A stretch of 64,000 nt of DNA from Sialis fuliginosa. Its lineage: Eukaryota > Arthropoda > Insecta > Megaloptera > Sialidae. The position numbers were made by a program, and so were the translations under genes. Positions 1 to 11,271 of this stretch are shown piece by piece. Below the pieces are notes generated by a model. That model was not told the DNA's origin. It saw only the letters and a program-made list of their open reading frames with translations, and ran no database searches. How positions within the stretch are numbered: position 1 is the stretch's first letter; every line of letters starts with the position of its first letter. The DNA lies in the NCBI GenBank assembly GCA_961205875.1, contig OY540812.1:35287098-35351097 (forward strand), written 5' to 3'.

Positions 1-241
1 CTAAAATGGCGGCTTCGATTAACCTCAAAATGTAATAAAATCGATAAAAAACGGTGAAATTTAGGTGGAAACAGTCCCGAACGACTATATTGATGGTTCA
101 TAGATCGTCAAATGATTGCTTTTTTGTATCTTGAAGTCAAACTTACTAAATCAAATATGGCGGAGTCAAAATGGCGTCAAGCAATGCCATATATAAGGAA
201 AAACCCATTGTCAAATGAACTCGCACAACGCATTTACTTAA
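1..241. other. Left edge, no gene seen
   Basis: AT-rich sequence with scattered ATGGCGG words and no convincing frame. TTAA at 238-241 is the target site of the next element. Confidence 0.5.
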
Positions 242-1405
242 CCCTTTAACGCCCAACTTGACCATTTTTCGACAACATTTTCAGTGGTGTGTAGCACTAA
301 CTTAAAATCGTTCAAAAAATTATTGAGATACCATTTCTAACGTAAAATCTTATGTACTTTTAGAATCCGGTATCAGAATTGTCGAAAAATGTAACAATAA
401 AAAGTTATAAACAATTTTTCGCAAAAAAACGTGAATTTTTGAAAAAAAAATTTCTTTTAACTCAAATTTCCGAATGGAAAGAGGGTCCACTTATATATAC
501 TTTATTTTAAAATAGTTTCAATACCGAAATTCAACATGGCGGCCATCCAAACAACTCCTTTTCCACCAAACTTATCTAGAATTGTTCGTGATTTTTTTTC
601 TCGATTAGGATCGACTTGACGAAAAAAAGTCATAGAACAAAAAGTGCTTAGAATTAATCAAAGAACACGTGTGAATTTTTTCAGCGAATTTTTTTGGAGC
701 GATTTTTGGATTTTTGGATATGGCCATTTTTTGAAAAATCCAAAAAATCGCTCCAAAAATTCTGAAAAAATTCACACGTGTTCTTTGATCAATTATAAGT
801 ACTTTTTGTTCTATAACTTTTTTTCGTAGAGTTGGTATTTATTGAACTAAAAATTGTTAAACGTTCTTAGCCGCTATATACAATATGTATGTAATATATA
901 TCCAAAAATCCAAAAATCGCTCCAAAAATTCTGAAAAAATTCACATGTGTTCTTTAATCAATTCTAAGCACTTTTTTTTCCATGACTTTTTTTCGTCAAG
1001 TCGATCCTAATCGAGAAAAAAATCACGAACAATTCTAGATAAGTTTGGTGGTAAAGGGGTTGTTTGGATGGCCGCCATGTTGAATTTCGGTATTGAAACT
1101 ATTTTAAAATAAAGTATACATGTCATTGACCAAATCTATACGTGTTAGACGCACGAGTGAACCCTCTTTCCAATCGGAAATTTGAGTTAAAAGAATTTTT
1201 TTTTTCAAAAATTCACGTTTTTTTGCGAAAAATTGTTTATAACTTTTTATTGTTACATTTTTCGATAATTCTGATACCGGATTCTAAAAGTACATAAGAT
1301 TTTACGTTAGAAATGGTATCTCAAGAATTTTTTGAACGATTTTAAATTAGTGCTACACACCACTGAAAATGTTGTCGAAAAATGGTCAAGTTGGGCGTTA
1401 AAGGG
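242..1405. mobile_element. piggyBac-like foldback element (non-autonomous)
   Basis: Flanked by TTAA on both sides (238-241, 1406-1409). Ends are perfect inverted copies starting CCCTTTAACGCCCAACTTG. Long inverted arms (about 242-640 against 1000-1405) enclose a second, shorter palindrome around 650-830 built on ACACGTGTGAATTTTTTCAG. No transposase is present. TTAA duplication plus a CCC-start is the piggyBac pattern. Confidence 0.8.
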
Positions 1406-1409
1406 TTAA

Positions 1410-2690
1410 AATTCTTAAGCGAAACGTGTTATCCTGTGGTTTTGTGAATTCTGAATACGAATCCGCGCTCAGAATTGGTCAGATCAGATTTTTTTTATTT
1501 CTTTGTTTTTTATTTTTTTTCTTTTATTTTTTTTTAAATTTTTTATTTTTTATATTTTGTTGTTGATAATATTTTGGATGCACTAGAGTATCTAAATGCA
1601 GTAAAGGTTTCATCGGACGAGACTTTGAAATTTTTGATACCGCTGGTGCTGTGGCAAATCTTTTGCCAGTTTTCTAGATGTTCTATTATAGTCTTATTTT
1701 AGTGTAGTGGAAAAATGTGATTTGGCCAGAATCAGATTAAAAAAAAATTATTTATTAAATTAATAAATTCTCTGTCCAATGAAATGATAAGGGCTGATTT
1801 TAAATAATAATTACCTAAAAAAAGAATATTGTTCCATATACACTGAGTTTACTCTAGTCGTAGTGATTCAATTATAAGTTGTAAATTAATAGTTTTATGT
1901 AGAATTTAAGAAAATGACCATTTTTTATTTTATTTTGTTTTGCTTCGAGGTTGTTATATAAAAAGATGTAAAAGTATTATTGTTGACAAAAGGTAGATTG
2001 TTTTCAATATATACCGAAGAAGTCTCAAATATGACGAAACGTTTATAATAATAAATAATGTTATATCACATATAACGATTTTATTTACATATAATGACCT
2101 AAAACCTCGAAGCAAAACAAAATTAATAGTTTTCTTTATATAAAAACACAACCCAAGTAATATGGAACTGGTTGATAAAATACAAACGGAAGTTAATAAT
2201 TAATACACACCTGTATTAGTCTGCTTATACACAGGTAAAACCTTTAACATAACAGTTTCACAAAATCATCTTCAGTAGATTTCTTAATTTAAATGTATGC
2301 AAATATATCAACTTTTTAATCTGAAACTGGTGTTTTATAACACAATACAGATTACATTAGGTATAATATATAATTAAATGTCTCCGTCTTACACTATCGA
2401 ATGCAAATTTATTGTTTATATAAAAGTCTTAATTACATAATTAATTTTGAAGTTATAATTTATAGAGATTTGGCAAGGACATATTTTTTGTCAAGAATCA
2501 TCTATATATGTATAATGAGTTGCTTAAATAATAACATACTATTTTTTTTGATTTATTAATCTAATTGTAAGACACAAACATATGCCAAGTAAATTCACAG
2601 TGCTTCCTCGGGCTAAATTCACCAAAGGTAGTTAATTAATTACACTAGCTGACAAAAAGAATTTTTTTAACAATATGTTTTCTCATTTTT
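1410..2690. other. AT-rich intergenic DNA without genes
   Basis: Low-complexity T runs (1480-1560) and no supported coding frame, apart from the inverted repeat at 1932-2123. Confidence 0.6.
1932..2123. repeat. Inverted repeat with degenerate hammerhead-like core
   Basis: 21-bp arms ATTTTGTTTTGCTTCGAGGTT at 1932-1952 and its complement at 2103-2123. Another arm copy lies near 48809. Between the arms, near 2014-2041, CCGAAGA-AGTC...GAC-GAAAC resembles a hammerhead ribozyme core with one core base changed. Confidence 0.45.
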
Positions 2691-2768
2691 TCTCAATATG
2701 CTTGCGCCCCCCATTTAGTTTTATCACGCCCCCCTAGGAGGGCATGCCCCACAGGCTGAGAATCGCTG
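2690..2768 (-). mobile_element. hAT-type element end (remnant)
   Basis: Read on the minus strand it starts CAGCGATTCTCAGCCTGTGG followed by GGCATGCCC and CCTAGGGGGGCG, the look of SPIN/Charlie-class hAT termini. No opposite end was identified. Confidence 0.5.
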
Positions 2769-3309
2769 TATTAACCAAAAAAATGTCTAATATGATCTCA
2801 ATCTACTATTAAATTTTGTATACATCAAATACAAAGTTTTTTCTGCTTAAATTAATTTTCTAATATATACCTACACTTGACTCATAATTAATAGAATAAC
2901 CTCCGTAAAAAACTTCGTTTAAGTTATATTTAGTAAGAATGCCAAAACGAAAGGAAATAAAAATGATAAAATAAAATAAAATTGAAACATGTAAAAAATA
3001 ATAATATATTCGTTAATATTATATAATTTAAAAAAATACATTAATTTTTATGTATTTATATTTAAAAATCAACATTTAGTATTATATATTTTCTTTATCT
3101 TTGATATATCACATATTTTATATCAACAATTTTATGTGCATGCATTATTCAATTAATTTGTATTAAATACAAATACATATATAGGAAGATTAACATCTGT
3201 GATTTATTATAAAAACGAAAAGTTAATTATTTCTAATTGAATTGTCATTGAAGGTCAATATGTAAATACATTTTACTAATAACCGCTGACTGCATTAAGC
3301 CTCGATTAC

Positions 3310-3696
3310 CAGGGCCGTAATTACCACCAGGGCAGTGCCCCGGGCCTCCGCGGCAGAGTAATTTTTTTTTTTAATATTACACTTATATGTATATGTATGT
3401 ATGAACATATTTACCGTCACGTCAGGGCCGTAACTACCACCGGGGCAGCCGGGGCGGTGACCCGGAGCCCCCGAAGATAGGGGGCCTCCGCGGCAGTGTA
3501 TAACTTTTATTTTTATTTGGTTCTTGAAAATGTTAAACAAATTATTCATAAAAATAAAGTTAATAAGAAAAATTACATAAAAAACTTGAAATTGTTGACT
3601 AAAAAAAAAGGTCTTCAATTTTTCATTTTTTGGGGGCCCCTCGGTCTCTTCTTGCCCCAAGGCCCCCGAGCTTGTAGTTACGGCCCTGCGTCACGT
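3310..3696. mobile_element. CAGGGCCGTAA hAT element nested in an older relative
   Basis: A 266-bp element at 3423-3688 has ends CAGGGCCGTAACTACC / GTAGTTACGGCCCTG and an 8-bp duplication CGTCACGT (3415-3422, 3689-3696). It lies inside a related element whose left end begins near 3312; the outer right end was not found. The GC-rich ends stand out from the AT-rich surroundings. Confidence 0.78.
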
Positions 3697-4300
3697 ATAC
3701 ATATATTGCAATGGTTTCGTAAAATGACTATATCTAGTGAACTAAAAGTCCGATTAACCCCATTTTTAATTTTTTAAAAAGACAATTAAATGTACTACAA
3801 TCAATTACAACACATTCTTGGTCATAAATAACTGTATACCTATCAAAAAGGCTGTCGAAAACAAAATTTTGTATTTTTAAAGTAAAATGTTTAGTTTGAC
3901 CGCCATTTTGAAAGGTATACAATTATTTTTAGTTAAAATAATAATAAAAAAGGTTGTAGAAAATTTAATTATCTGTTTAAAATGCGAAAGACGGGGTTGA
4001 TTGAACATTCCGTTCATTAGATACAGAGTGTTTACAAAATCCTTGTAAAACAAAACTTTGGGCCCTTGGTTAAGGGTGTTCCGGAGCAAATTTTGCTAGG
4101 GAGTTTTCAGGAAATATACAGCTGGACATGTTCTAATCACTGTTTAAATTTGGCACCTCATACATTTTTCCAAATTTTACACCGGTAAAAAATTCTACGT
4201 TGCCTGGACTATTATTACAAATTTTGATTTAAATGACCGTTGCTAACTTGAATTTTACACTTATTATTCATTAAAATTAGGAAGATGTGTAAAATTTATA
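3697..4300. other. Intergenic, no gene seen
   Basis: AT-rich, with no frame or repeat that I can support. Confidence 0.5.
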
Positions 4301-4559
4301 TTGGCGAGGATAGCACTGTGGTATACTTACATAATATGTAGTAGCTCTACCGCCGAAAGGGCAGTATTACAATCTGGCAACACCAATAATTATGAATTCT
4401 TTCGAATGAATTTGGCAATAGTGTTTTTATGTTTGGATAATTATTTAACTATAATTAATTTAAATAAAGAGATAGATATATCCCAAACGCCACCGCATCT
4501 CTCTCACTGTTTTGGAGAAATGTTACCTATAATGTTAATACAGAACGCTTAGTTCTCTA

Positions 4560-4959
4560 CAGTGGCGTAGATAGCTTTTTGCGAAAGGGGGGGATATGAT
4601 CAGGGCCGTAACTAAAAGGTCGGGGTCCTGAGGCAAGAGGTGGCTGAGGTGCTTCCAAAATAGGCAAACTTAAAATAAAATTATTATTATAATTTTGAAA
4701 TGAATGACCTTTTTTTTGATCGTATAGTTATATAAATTATAGTGAGACTAGTCCTTAAAACTAAAAAAAAAGAAGTCATTCAATTAAAAACTAAGCAAAT
4801 ACTGAAGACCTTTTTTTTACTCTTAATTTACTCAATTTTTCCTATTTCATATTTACTTTTACTATTTTCTTCATACTAGAAAAGCTTAAAAAAATTTCTT
4901 AGTAGAACTCATGGGAGGCGATTGATCACCTTAATCCCCCCCCCCTATCTACGCCACTG
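4560..4959. mobile_element. CAGTGGCGTAG hAT element, 400 bp
   Basis: Ends CAGTGGCGTAGATAG / CTATCTACGCCACTG are perfect inverted repeats. Flanking 8-mers GTTCTCTA (4552-4559) and GTTCTGTA (4960-4967) match at 7 of 8. The sister flanks of C and D show the uninterrupted site. A CAGGGCCGTAACTA end at 4601 inside it has no partner. Confidence 0.8.
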
Positions 4960-5187
4960 GTTCTGTATATTTATTGTTCTGTGATATACTCTACAACTTA
5001 CTATCCTAATATTACATTAGATTATAATATTAGATAATATTACATTTAGATCTTAATATTTGATCGATTTTAGAAAAATCAAAAATCGACAAATAGGTAC
5101 TTATATTTGTTAATTAAAAAAATATCTATTAGCACCTAAAAACGAATACACTTTCATCTTCAAAAATATCTTAAGCCTTTTGATATT

Positions 5188-5193
5188 TTTATT
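5188..5193 (-). terminator. Gene A polyadenylation signal AATAAA
   Basis: AATAAA on the minus strand, about 30 bases past the stop codon. It is conserved at the same spacing below genes C (34186-34191) and D (59270-59275), and displaced below gene B. Confidence 0.65.
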
Positions 5194-5223
5194 ATTTGAT
5201 ATTCCATTTAATAAAAGTATGCA

Positions 5224-5488
5224 TTATTTTGTATATTTGTCAACATATGGATGATTTTTAATATATTCCAAGGCTCTCTGGATCGCTTCTGGTATTGGAG
5301 GAGGCGTAGGCAAATGAGCTCCTTGAGGTTGAAAACCGTTTTCATTAGCTATGTAACTTAATTCTATGAGCGTGCCATCTGGTGCAGTATAGCTATACGA
5401 GCCTGATACTTCTAGCACCGACTTGTCTGGACCTAACTGACGAATATCGCCTTGTTCTTGAACCGATATTCCATTATCCGATTCGAAA
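5224..5488 (-). CDS. Gene A exon 3: RR-1 domain and stop
   Basis: 265 bp. The acceptor is a T-run followed by AG at 5490-5489. The first base completes a Ser codon split across the intron (AG|T). The exon encodes SFESDNGISVQEQG, the chitin-binding core and the terminal HPYVDKYTK, with TAA at 5226-5224. Reading frames that run on past 5488 include intron and are not protein. Confidence 0.93.
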
Positions 5489-8400
5489 CTAAAAAAAAAG
5501 AATATCAATAATCGTATTTTTCATTTAATTCAATTTCAAATTACTTGCTAATGTTATGACTACTAATAAGCAGTTTATTATTAATTAAATTTGCCTTATT
5601 TAACTCACCACGATATTTATTTATTTATTTATATGTTTGTGGCCACGAATCGATATATATATATATATATATACCAACACAATTTGAAAACACAGTGTCA
5701 GTGAGAGTTAAGTTACAACCGAAACATTACGTTTCCATAGCTACACCTTACTTGTCATTATTGTCAATTAAAAATTTTTTTAATTCTTATACTTTAGACA
5801 ACGAAAGAAATAGAACGAAATCTATTAAAATTAATAAATATTATTTATATATGTATGCCTACGTAATGTGTTTTAGTGATAATTAATTTACAGCAAAAAA
5901 TATATCTGAAATGATTATTACAAACTTGACATAAAATCGAAATTAAAATGGTTATTTTAGGACAGAACAAGAAGGTATATTTACATGAACTATTTTGAAT
6001 TTTTTCTTTGTACCTTTTGTACTTTGTACTTTTTCTGCTTTTTAGTCGGTTTTTAAAAGGCAAATTATTTTTTAAAAGTTTTTTTATATTTTTTTATTTT
6101 AACTATGAAAATACAGGATTGAACAGTTGATTTAGAAAAATATTTTAAGTAAAAAAGTTTATATGAATATGTGTCCGGAAATTCTCCGTGAAAGAACTAT
6201 AGACCCCAAAGATTTTACCTAAAATTACTTTTTATTTAATATATGGTTTAGTATGAATAGGTGCTATCGATTTCCAGTATCAACCAATAATTATTTAGAC
6301 CTGGGGTGTATAGGGCCAAAGGGCCCTTCGATTTTTACCTAGTATTTTTTTGTTCTTTAATTTTTTTTGTTTAGCACTTTTATTAGATTAAATGACACAA
6401 AATATATAAAAATATACTTTGTTGATTAATCATCGGATTAACCGTTTATGAGTAAAGATAGGTACTGCAGAATTTTACTTAATACGGATGTTTCAAATTA
6501 CAAAAAATAAGTTTATATCTTATTTTTTAATTAAAAATAAGATAAAAAGTTAATATAAATATACCTAAATATACCTATAAGTTATAGCCAGTTCTATTAA
6601 TATTACACGTATTTTACTAACTTTGATTAAAAAACGAAACAATAAATGGCTGTTTGTTGTTAAAAATGCAGTTTTGGAGGTATATTTATACTAACTTTTC
6701 ATCTTATTTTCAATTAAAGAACAAGAAGATAAACTTATTTATTGTAATTTGAAGCACCCGTATTAAGTAAAATTCTGCAGTACTTATTTTTTCAATATTT
6801 TCGAAAACGGTTGATCGTATGATAATTGAACAAAATATATTTTTGTGTATTTTGTATCATATAATCTTCTACAAGAACCCAACTCAGGAAAAAAATAAAA
6901 AACAAAAAAATAAATGATAACAATCGGTGGGCCTATGGCCCCCATACACCCCTGGTCTAAATTATTATTATTTGATACTGGAAATCGATAACACTTATTA
7001 ATACCAAACCCTGTATCAAATTTCATAACTGTACCACAATGAATTCTGTAGATATTAAATAAACACTAATTTTGGTAAAAGACTGTAACTTGAAGAATTT
7101 CCGGACACAGATTCACATAAAGTTTTTTGCTTAGAATTACATCCTTGATCCACTGTTAAATTTTTTTACACTAGTTGTAAATCATCCTGTATATTTATAT
7201 TAACTTTTTATCTTATTTTTAGCCATAGAACAAGGTATAAGCTTATTTTGTTTTTATTTGTTCTCTAGATATTTAGTAAACACTAATTTTGGACAAAATT
7301 TTGGGAAGGCTGTAGTTCCTTCACGAAGAATTTCCAGATGGTTCGCATAAAGTTTTTTGCTTCAAATTACATCCTCGATCTACTGTTAATTTTTGTACAC
7401 TAGTTGTAAATCATCCTATACAGGGTGGAGCATTTAAAGTGTTACAGTTGATTATCTCAGAACCATCGCATATTTGAAAAAAATATTTAAACCAAAAAAT
7501 GTTTGGTTGTAAGGGGGTAATCGAATAGTAATATTTATTTGCTATTTTAACGTGGCCTTCAAGGATATTTGAAGGTCAACATCATTTTCTTAAATAGGAA
7601 CCTATAGTTTTTATTTAGTAATCTGATTTTATGTGAAAAAACACGAATCATTCATTGAAATCATTCATTTGAACAATCCAAACTTTCCAAGGTATCTAAC
7701 AAAATAATTCGAGATTTTGAACTTTCAAGAATTTTTTACTCAGAAACCATAAACAAAAAAAAACCATAAAAAAAGTACAGGTTACACAAAATATTTATTT
7801 TGGTCTAATAAAGCGTGGAGAATTATTTTAAAAAAATTTTAAACTTTTAAAAACTTTTTCTATTTATTTTATTTTAGCAAAAACAAAAACAAGTAAGAAA
7901 TGTTAAAAAAAATCTAGAATAATTCTCCAAGTTTCATTAGACCAAAATAAACATTTGTTGTATTTTGTACTTTTTTTCTAAGGTTTGTGGTTTCTGAGTA
8001 AAAAATTCTTGAAAATTCAAAATTTCGCATTATTTTGTTAGATACCTTGGAAAGCTTGGGTTGTTAAAAAAAAAGTTTTCAATGAATGGTTCGTGTTTTT
8101 TCACGTAGAATAAGATAACTCAATAAAAACTATAGGTTCCTATTTAAAAAAATAATTTTGACCTTCAAATATCCTTAAAGGCCACGTTAAAATAGCAAAT
8201 AAATATTACTATTCGATTACCCCCTTACAACCAAACATTTTTTGGTTGAAATTTTTTTTTCAAATACGCGATGGTTCTGAGATAATTAACTGTAACACTT
8301 TAAATGCCCCACCCTGTATAGACATAGTACGTATTTTATATGTGCATAGATACCTTTGATGATAGTTTCCTGCTGGATGTAAATCAAAGTTCTGTTTCAA

Positions 8401-11201
8401 TATTTTAGCATCTTGTCTTGCTAGTTGTGGAACGAGATGTGATGGACGTGTTGGAGGTAGTAGTGGTCGTATTGTAGTTGTATATGCTAATGGTGGATTG
8501 TAAGGTGGTCGTGATATAGATAGTGGTATATTTGGTTGTGGTTGGGGTGGTGGTATTATAGCTTGATGTGATGCCAAAGTGTGTGATGTTGGATTATAAG
8601 ATTGTGATAGTTGTGGTTGGGGTGGTGGTCTTATAGTTTGATGTGATGCGAAATTATATGATGTTGGATTATATGGTACCCCCGCAGACGATCTTCTAAT
8701 CGTTGTATCTGGTTTTGTCTTTATTCTTCTGAATAATGATGGCGAAGCTAAAATATAATCCGAAGATGTACCAAGAAACAATGGTGATTGAGGTTTCTCC
8801 AGAGATATACTAATATCATTGTATGTTGATTGGACAATATGTTTGACGTCACACTGAGCATGATAAATGGTCAATATGACAAACGTTATAACCTGTAAAA
8901 GTACAGTATATTAACTAGAAGTTATTATTTCACGTGTACTCATATACATGGCATGGGTATTAGGGTGGAGTGAAAATTTTTTTGGAATCTTCGAAATGCT
9001 ATATGCGCAATATGTGCATTTGTATATCCTTAAAACACCTTATGAAGGAAATTGTAATTGGATATCATTCTGAGGTTCATAAATGATTTTCTTTATTAGA
9101 AAAAAACATAAATTTTTGGGCATTATATCTCGGTAACGGGGTAAGATATTTGTATGCGCAATAGTTTAAATTAAAGACACATTCAGTACCTTTAAAATGA
9201 TATATAACAGTCAAACATTTATTATAGTTAATCGTTTGAAAAATGCTCTCAAAATAAGATTATTTTTATATAAAAAAAAAAAAAACAAAAAATAAACAAC
9301 ATTTCAAAAAAATGATTAACTATAAAAAAAAATATCAAGGTATATCTTTGTCTACCTTAAATAACAAATACACATATACTATCTATATAGAAACCTTGTT
9401 TATAATTTAATCAATTAAAAAAAATTGTACAGAAACGTATTGAATGATATTTGAGGCCCGTGTATTAAATTAATAAATAAATTCACAACTCACCCCCTGT
9501 CACAGATGAAGGGTTGTAATTGGTCTCATTCGATCCAGCGGGAAAAATACTTCGGGATACTAGGTGAATTTTTCTGTTTCGCTACTTATGGTATTCATTA
9601 TAGAAAATCGTAAATATCTCGACTCCTGTGCTAGATAGAGGGTTGTTTTGCCCCCCTCACACCCCTAGTATGATTAAATTATAAACAAGGTTTCTATATA
9701 GGTAGTATATGTGTATTTGTTATTTAAGGTAGACAAAAGTTTATTTATCTACAAAGATCTGATTTGTTCCAAAATGAAGATCAACCGAGATCACTTCAGA
9801 TCTGAAATTTTTTTCCGGGTAGTTACAAGTCTATAAAGTAAAAATATATTTGATTTTTTTGTTTCAAATCACTACAAGTGCTTTCCACCACCCACCTTTT
9901 TTACGAGGAGTCCGCTTTGACTCCAAAATACACAAACTAAGTACCTATTATAAAATTTACTAAAAACATTTGTTTTGTATAATTTAAGATGCAAATAAAA
10001 ACATAAAAAGCAGTGCTTCGAACCTGAATTGAACTGAAAACCGGAAAAACCTTTATTTTTGCCGGAACGAAAACCGAAATCGAACCGAAATAAAAATATC
10101 GTTTTTTTTTCAGTTCAGTACATGTTAAAATACGCGCGTTAACATGATCTTATTTCTCACTTCAACTGTTGTTCAGGGTTATCATCAGTGGCGTAGGAAC
10201 GGGGGGGGGGGGGGGGGGGGAGTTTGGGGTCGGGACCCGCCCCCGAAATATTCAATGTTCTTAAAATATATGAAATTATCATTACAATTTTGAATGGAAT
10301 GACCTTTTTTGTGATTATACCCCCCCCCCCCCCCCCGAAATATTCAATGTTCTTAAAATATGCGAAATAATTATAATAATTTTGAATTGAATGACATTTA
10401 TTTTATGATCATATAGTTAACTGCACTTAGTTATATACGAAGGTCTTCAATAACTACGTATTAATTATTTCTCTCAATTGTGTGACCTTTTTTTTTTTTT
10501 TTTGGTCATAAGATTAGAAATTAAATATTTTAGATCATTCGATTAAAAATTATAATAATAATTTCGCATATTTTGGAAGCCCCAAGCTTAACCCCCCCCC
10601 GAAATTTTTTCTTACTACGCCACTGGCTATCATACAAGTACCATAAAATGTTCTAAATTATGGTAGAAAATAAATTTTTAATACAAATAACTTTTTTTTT
10701 TAATAATGAACCGAAAACCAGAAAAACGAACCGAAATATTTACTCGAGCCGGAACGAAAAAAATAACGGTACGAAGCCCTGATAAAAAGTCTGAAAAGAT
10801 TATATTTTTTTTTTGTTACGAAAAAAAAAATTCTGAAATAAGCTCAAAATTTCAGGCGTCACAACCGTAATACTTCCTTAACAGAACAAAAATCGATAAC
10901 AGAACCATAGATTTGATTGTTTGATGTCTACATTAATTAGGTAGTCAGTAAATACTAATAGAAATAAACAAAAATAAAAGGAAAAAAACATAAAATATAG
11001 AATTACAGTAACAAAAATAAAAAATAAAAATAAACACTAGAAAAAATATATACAATACATTTCAAGTCTGCCTGAAGGGCTACGCCCAATGACCAATAAC
11101 TTAAATAATAAAAAAAAAACATACATTGAATACATTAATCACCACAATTAAGTACACATGAGCGCATTATTATTAATATAGCAACGTACCAATTTCAACA
11201 T
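5224..11201 (-). CDS. Gene A: RR-1 cuticular protein, 3 exons, 271 aa
   Basis: Secreted structural protein of the cuticle, expected to bind chitin. CDS = join of 11190-11201, 8354-8892 and 5224-5488 on the minus strand. Residues 1-18 (MLKLVITFVILTIYHAQC) are a signal peptide, cleaved probably after C18. Residues ~19-183 are a Pro/Gln/Ser-rich spacer with two copies of a ~24-residue repeat (core ASHQxIxPPPQPQ). Residues 184-271 hold the RR-1 domain. The Rebers-Riddiford consensus G-x7-D-G-x6-Y-x-A-N-x2-G-F-x-P is matched exactly at residues 213-238, followed by the HLPTPPPIPEAIQRALEYI tail typical of RR-1 proteins. Splice sites are GT/AG, with phases 0 and 2, and there is no internal stop. Soft (RR-1) cuticle is inferred from family knowledge. 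The closest named family is probably the endocuticle structural glycoproteins; I assign no symbol. Confidence 0.92.
5489..8353 (-). other. Gene A intron 2
   Basis: Contains an (AT)n run near 5653-5673. A cluster of TACAGGATG-type foldback pieces spans about 6110-7418, marked by repeated GTGTCCGGAAATTC, ATTCTGCAGTA and CCAGTATCAACCAAT words in both orientations. The delimited foldback 7421-8316 follows. Confidence 0.75.
7421..8316. mobile_element. TACAGGGTGGGGCA foldback, 896 bp
   Basis: Begins CAGGGTGGAGCATTTAAAGT and ends in its complement, flanked by TA. The two arms are complementary over most of their length, so intronic transcripts could form a long hairpin. The same family is at 38140-38610 and about 41699-42573. 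Confidence 0.8.
8354..8892 (-). CDS. Gene A exon 2: signal peptide remainder and Pro/Gln spacer
   Basis: 539 bp (179 codons plus 2 bases). The acceptor TTTTACAG sits just above 8892 and the donor AG|GTATCT follows 8354. It begins V-I-T-F-V-I-L and ends H-P-A-G-N-Y-H-Q. The true start codon is in exon 1; no ATG is needed here. A TACAGGGTG foldback element ends only 37 bp beyond the donor. Confidence 0.92.
9346..9737. repeat. Foldback with ~65-bp arms
   Basis: TTGTCTACCTTAAATAACAA at the left is repeated inverted at 9718-9737, and the complementarity runs on through TATACTATCTATATAGAAAC. Terminal duplications were not resolved. Confidence 0.65.
10011..10781. mobile_element. hAT element (CAGxGCTTCGAACC) carrying a nested hAT
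   Basis: Ends CAGTGCTTCGAACC / GGTACGAAGCCCTG with a perfect 8-bp duplication ATAAAAAG (10003-10010, 10782-10789). Gene B near 23283 shows the site without the element. Interior is rich in CCGGAA-type words. A second copy is at 34822-35179. Confidence 0.85.
10186..10625. mobile_element. CAGTGGCGTAG hAT element nested in 10011-10781
   Basis: CAGTGGCGTAGGAAC at the left, ACTACGCCACTG at the right. Flanking 8-mers GTTATCAT / GCTATCAT match at 7 of 8. Includes an uninterrupted run of 20 G at 10201-10220 and a long C run near 10321. Confidence 0.82.
11190..11201 (-). CDS. Gene A exon 1 coding part (MLKL)
   Basis: Only 12 coding bases, ATGTTGAAATTG, followed by the donor GTACGT. This gives phase 0 and joins exon 2 in frame to make a convincing signal peptide. 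The same 12 bases, donor and upstream TATA box recur at 23470-23481 and 48559-48570, each upstream of an exon 2 of the same family. Far too short for ordinary gene finding. Confidence 0.88.
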
Positions 11202-11271
11202 GTTATCACTTATTCCATGTAAACAATACAATATAGTATTGAAGGTGATTGAATGATCTTTCTATTTTATA
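11202..11271 (-). promoter_or_regulatory. Gene A core promoter, 5' UTR and two-codon uORF
   Basis: On the minus strand, TATAAAATA lies at 11271-11263. An initiator-like TTCAAT, whose A is near 11240, falls ~31 bases downstream, where transcription should start. That leaves a 5' UTR of about 39 bases. The UTR carries a minimal upstream ORF, ATG GAA TAA, at 11218-11210. The region is nearly identical in genes B and C, and similarity continues upstream of TATA to about 11400. Confidence 0.8.

Larger units (their letters stand above)
4430..5223. repeat. 3' flank of gene A, duplicated below every copy
   Basis: Segments such as CTCTCACTGTTTTGGAGAAA, the TTACTATCCTAATA section and the AATAAA region recur at 13789-14106, 33880-34232 and 58975-59308. 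This marks the left boundary of the duplicated gene unit. In gene A it is interrupted by the hAT element at 4560-4959. Confidence 0.75.
8893..11189 (-). other. Gene A intron 1
   Basis: Holds a foldback (9346-9737), the tail of a CCCGGG element (about 9750-9819), a nested pair of hAT elements (10011-10781) and an AT-rich insertion at about 10915-11130 that is absent from the equivalent site in gene B (near 23410). Confidence 0.75.

Noticed and set aside
3295..3777. Frames with GGPLSSGAPGHRPG and similar
   Set aside because: GC-rich ends of hAT-type elements, not protein.
4335..4375. tRNA-like words (GTAGCTCTACCGCCG)
   Set aside because: No cloverleaf can be drawn and no T-arm consensus follows.
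4301..4552. 83-residue frame beginning in the gene A 3' flank
   Set aside because: The flank is repeated below other copies without the frame; it has no recognisable domain.
8260..8353. C-terminal extension of exon 2 (YLCTYKIR...) as coding
   Set aside because: It begins at a conserved GTATCT donor, runs into the TACAGGGTG element in gene A and into unrelated sequence in the other copies.
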